The notes beneath the pieces are model-generated. The model was given only the letters and a program-made list of their open reading frames with translations. It ran no database searches and was not told where the DNA came from. A stretch of DNA of 34,327 nt from an uncultured Mycoplasmatota bacterium (GTDB lineage Bacteria > Bacillota_I > Bacilli_A > RF39 > UBA660), in assembly GCA_900553395.1 (NCBI GenBank), contig USDJ01000013.1:1-34327 (forward strand). Direction: 5' to 3'. The translations under genes were made by a program, and so were the position numbers. Shown in pieces: positions 32,212 to 34,327 of this stretch. Position 1 is the first letter of the stretch. Each line of letters starts with the position of its first letter.

Positions 32212-33798
32212 TCAATTTTTAACTACAAATGAATAAGTAGAAGGTTTTCCACTGATTGCATTCAATTTATCAGCATCATTCTGTGTTTTAGCATATGCAT
32301 TTACTACATTATTAGTACCAGAAAGCATAGTTGATGTATTAGTAACCTTACTCATATCAAAACTAGATAAATCTAGCAATTTTAAACGAGAGCAATATAG
32401 GAACATACAATTCATATTTGTTACGTTGCTAGTGTCAAAATTTGATATATTTAAATCTATTAGATTATTACAATTATAAAACATAAAAGCCATATTAGTA
32501 ACTTTAGATGTGTTAAAATGTCTTAAATCTAGACTTGTTATAGCTTTCATTTGACCAAACATATATATCATATTATCTACTCTAGTAGTATTAAAACTGG
32601 ATATGTTTAAATCTTTTAAATTAGGACAATCATAAAACATGAAAGACATATTTTCTACCTTGGAAGTGTTAAAATGACTTAAATCTAAGCTCGTTATAGA
32701 ATGTAATCCATCAAACATATAAGACATGCTAGATACATTACTGGTATCAAAACTAGATACATTTAAATTAGTGATTTTATTATCGCTATAAAACATAAAA
32801 GCCATATTAGTAACTTTACTAGTATCAAAATTTGATAAGTTTAAATTTGTTAAATTTGAACATTCTCTGAACATCGATTCCATATTTGTTACATTTGAAG
32901 TATTAAATGAACTTAAATCTAAATTGATTAAACTAGAATTTCCAGAAAACATATTACGCATATTAATTGTATTACTTGTATCAAGATAATTAATGTTTTT
33001 TATGTTTTTAAGTTTTTTAAAATTAGAAAATAAATAAGAGGAATTAACAGGTGTACTTATTAAAAAATCACTTTGCAAATATAACGTATAAGTGGTTTTA
33101 TCCTCATTTAATACTAAATAAGACATAACAGATTCATCTTGTTCTAAGGACACGTCAAAACTTATTGAATCATTTATTTGCTTTATTTCATCTTGAAAAA
33201 TAATGTCGGTAATAGAATTTTTATATCCCCAGAATTCGCCAGTATAAGACGAAAATGAAGCCGACTTTAAATTAGAAGGAACACTAAATTTAAAGTTAAG
33301 ATAGGAATTAAGCACATTATTTGTTATTTTACTAGTATTATTTGAATATTTAAACGTCAATAGAAATGATAAGTTGGAATGTGGTTTTATCATATCTCCT
33401 TTTGATATTCCATCAAGAGAATAAATAATATCATTGTTGTCATAAAACTCATCAGAATATAAAACTTCTTTAAAAAAATAATTTTCACTCGAATTATTAT
33501 ATATAGTAATTAGGTATGTAATTGAGGATGTAGTATCACTATTTGATAAAGTAATAGTACTATTTAACATGGTTTGATAGTAATTATTAATCTCATTTAA
33601 CTCTAAATTGACATTGTTAGAACTTATATATTCAACATTCTTTATATAAACTCCAGTTTGTTCTTTAGCTATCAGATCTCCACTAATATCCATAGTTACT
33701 GAATTTATAGAGGCATAACCGATTCCCATGAATAATGATGCTATTATAATTAACATAACAAATAGTCTATTTCGTATTATTATTTTTTTCTCTTTCAT
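32212..33798 (-). CDS. BspA-like surface protein with DUF285 leucine-rich repeats
   Basis: A 528-residue secreted protein. A basic start and hydrophobic helix (RLFVMLIIIASLFMGIGYA) form a signal peptide, followed by SINSVTMDISGDLIAKEQTG, the opening of TasA/SipW-type beta domains. Residues 60-175 are that beta domain. A linker follows, then eight 26-residue repeats (x-M-x-x-M-F...L-x-x-L-D/N-L-S-x-F-D/N-T-S-x-V-T-N). Such repeats mediate adhesion in gut and oral bacteria. There is no sortase motif or C-terminal anchor. The ATG behind AAGGAGTTCACT is chosen over one five codons upstream, which itself overlaps the binding site. Downstream of a wall-protein gene, not obviously cotranscribed. Confidence 0.88.
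   Translation of the reverse strand: MKEKKIIIRNRLFVMLIIIASLFMGIGYASINSVTMDISGDLIAKEQTGVYIKNVEYISSNNVNLELNEINNYYQTMLNSTITLSNSDTTSSITYLITIYNNSSENYFFKEVLYSDEFYDNNDIIYSLDGISKGDMIKPHSNLSFLLTFKYSNNTSKITNNVLNSYLNFKFSVPSNLKSASFSSYTGEFWGYKNSITDIIFQDEIKQINDSISFDVSLEQDESVMSYLVLNEDKTTYTLYLQSDFLISTPVNSSYLFSNFKKLKNIKNINYLDTSNTINMRNMFSGNSSLINLDLSSFNTSNVTNMESMFRECSNLTNLNLSNFDTSKVTNMAFMFYSDNKITNLNVSSFDTSNVSSMSYMFDGLHSITSLDLSHFNTSKVENMSFMFYDCPNLKDLNISSFNTTRVDNMIYMFGQMKAITSLDLRHFNTSKVTNMAFMFYNCNNLIDLNISNFDTSNVTNMNCMFLYCSRLKLLDLSSFDMSKVTNTSTMLSGTNNVVNAYAKTQNDADKLNAISGKPSTYSFVVKN
32338..32961 (-). repeat. eight 78-bp coding repeats
   Basis: 624 bases encode eight consecutive 26-residue DUF285 units. Units 4-5 and 6-7 resemble each other as pairs (ITSLDLSHFNTSKV... 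versus ITSLDLRHFNTSKV...), suggesting a 156-bp duplication step. Confidence 0.85.
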
Positions 33799-33813
33799 AG
33801 TGAACTCCTTCAT

Positions 33814-34022
33814 TACGATATCCTATATATCTTACTATAAATAGTATAAACTTTTTTTATAAAAAAAACAATATTATATAATTTTAAGTTTAATTCTTTT
33901 ATATGTTTTTCTACTAAACATATTATATATTGAATAATTTTAGTAGTTTATCCTGTAGTAAATTAAATATATAATACTATCATCATTATAAAACCTTTTC
34001 TACATTATTTGTTTTGTCACAT
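33814..34022. other. intergenic, nothing recognised
   Basis: Very AT-rich upstream region of the BspA-like gene. Several TATAAT-like boxes occur but none has a clear -35 at proper spacing. Confidence 0.4.
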
Positions 34023-34058
34023 AAAAATCTTGCTCCTTGTTTCCAAAAAGCAAGATTC
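34023..34058 (-). terminator. terminator of the wall-anchored protein gene
   Basis: On the minus strand AATCTTGC / GCAAGATT with a 20-base loop is followed by TTTTATG, about 35 bases past the stop. Confidence 0.75.
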
Positions 34059-34091
34059 ATATTAAGAACAATTCAACTCAACTGTTTAACT

Positions 34092-34327
34092 TTAATCCAT
34101 TTGTTTTTTCTTATCAATAATTGTTACCATGGTAATTCCTATTGCTGATATAATACCCGTTATAAGATATATTACAAAATTATCAACAGTTTTTGGATTT
34201 TCTATTATATTTGTATTTAATGATTTTTCTGTTGCTACTATTCCATAATGACTTAAATGAGTTGTTTCAAATACTATATATCCATCTTCTATTGTTGCTG
34301 GTATAGTTTCTTGTATTTGGTTATCTT
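34092..34327 (-). CDS. partial: C-terminus of a sortase-type wall-anchored surface protein
   Basis: The last 78 codons run off the window edge. They read IEDGYIVFETTHLSHYGIVA (typical final beta-strand module), then the sorting-signal layout: NPKTVDN, a hydrophobic helix FVIYLITGIISAIGITMVTI and the charged tail DKKKQMD. Related proteins carry NPKTGDN at this place; here glycine is replaced by valine, so cleavage by sortase is doubtful and the helix may simply anchor it in the membrane. Function of the main part is not visible. Confidence 0.8.
   Translation of the reverse strand, partial: DNQIQETIPATIEDGYIVFETTHLSHYGIVATEKSLNTNIIENPKTVDNFVIYLITGIISAIGITMVTIIDKKKQMD

Overview
The window is very AT-rich and reads as Gram-positive, low-GC Bacillota. 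Evidence: consensus sigma-A-type promoters (several TTGACA/TTGAAA-N17-TATAAT matches), strong AGGAGG-type ribosome binding sites, many hairpin-plus-T-tract terminators, an encoded CCA on the tRNA, a TasA-like/BspA-type surface protein and a sortase-type C-terminus. TAA, TAG and TGA all end intact genes, so the code is the standard bacterial one. The mix (BspA repeats, CPBP proteases, MATE-kinase fusion, WG repeats) suggests an uncultured, gut-type clostridial or related lineage; this is inference.

Layout. 1-8.9 kb is conserved core: rpmA and rplU (with leader and promoter, and no prp/ysxB between them), an ASCH protein, pth, an orphan VirD4/TraG-like coupling ATPase, a WG-repeat protein, a PflX-like radical SAM enzyme, a one-piece MacB-like ABC transporter and cysE. 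A tRNA-Gly(UCC) at 8947-9020 marks the change to accessory DNA.

9-24.5 kb is accessory and partly decayed: two CPBP-type membrane proteins, a broken YhcG/DUF1016 nuclease, a candidate small RNA with its own promoter and terminator, an XRE-DUF2975 regulator, a HIT hydrolase operon, and a gene graveyard (DUF2798 with an amber codon, an adhesin C-terminus joined to a truncated SDR, an orphan reading-frame tail). Next comes a run of metal- and nucleotide-type hydrolases (PHP, YjjX, NIF3/CutA-like, HD, and a HAD-nucleoside hydrolase fusion), then a MATE-like membrane protein, a pentapeptide-like protein, a radical SAM remnant and a Sel1 protein. Two copies of a 64-bp double-hairpin repeat bracket 9.15-20.19 kb.

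24.5-34.3 kb holds a MATE transporter fused to a cytidylate-kinase-like domain behind a promoter-proximal attenuator. Divergent from it is a two-gene operon of a CarD-like RNA-polymerase-binding protein and a free-standing alpha-CTD-like protein. Then follow an epimerase-type SDR, a P-type cation ATPase whose long leader can form mutually exclusive antiterminator and terminator hairpins, and surface proteins (a BspA-like protein with eight 26-residue repeats; the end of a wall-anchored protein).

The best candidates for undescribed biology are the CarD/alpha-CTD-like pair, the P-ATPase leader switch, the attenuator of the MATE-kinase gene, the small RNA at 11.79 kb, and the covarying double-hairpin repeat.
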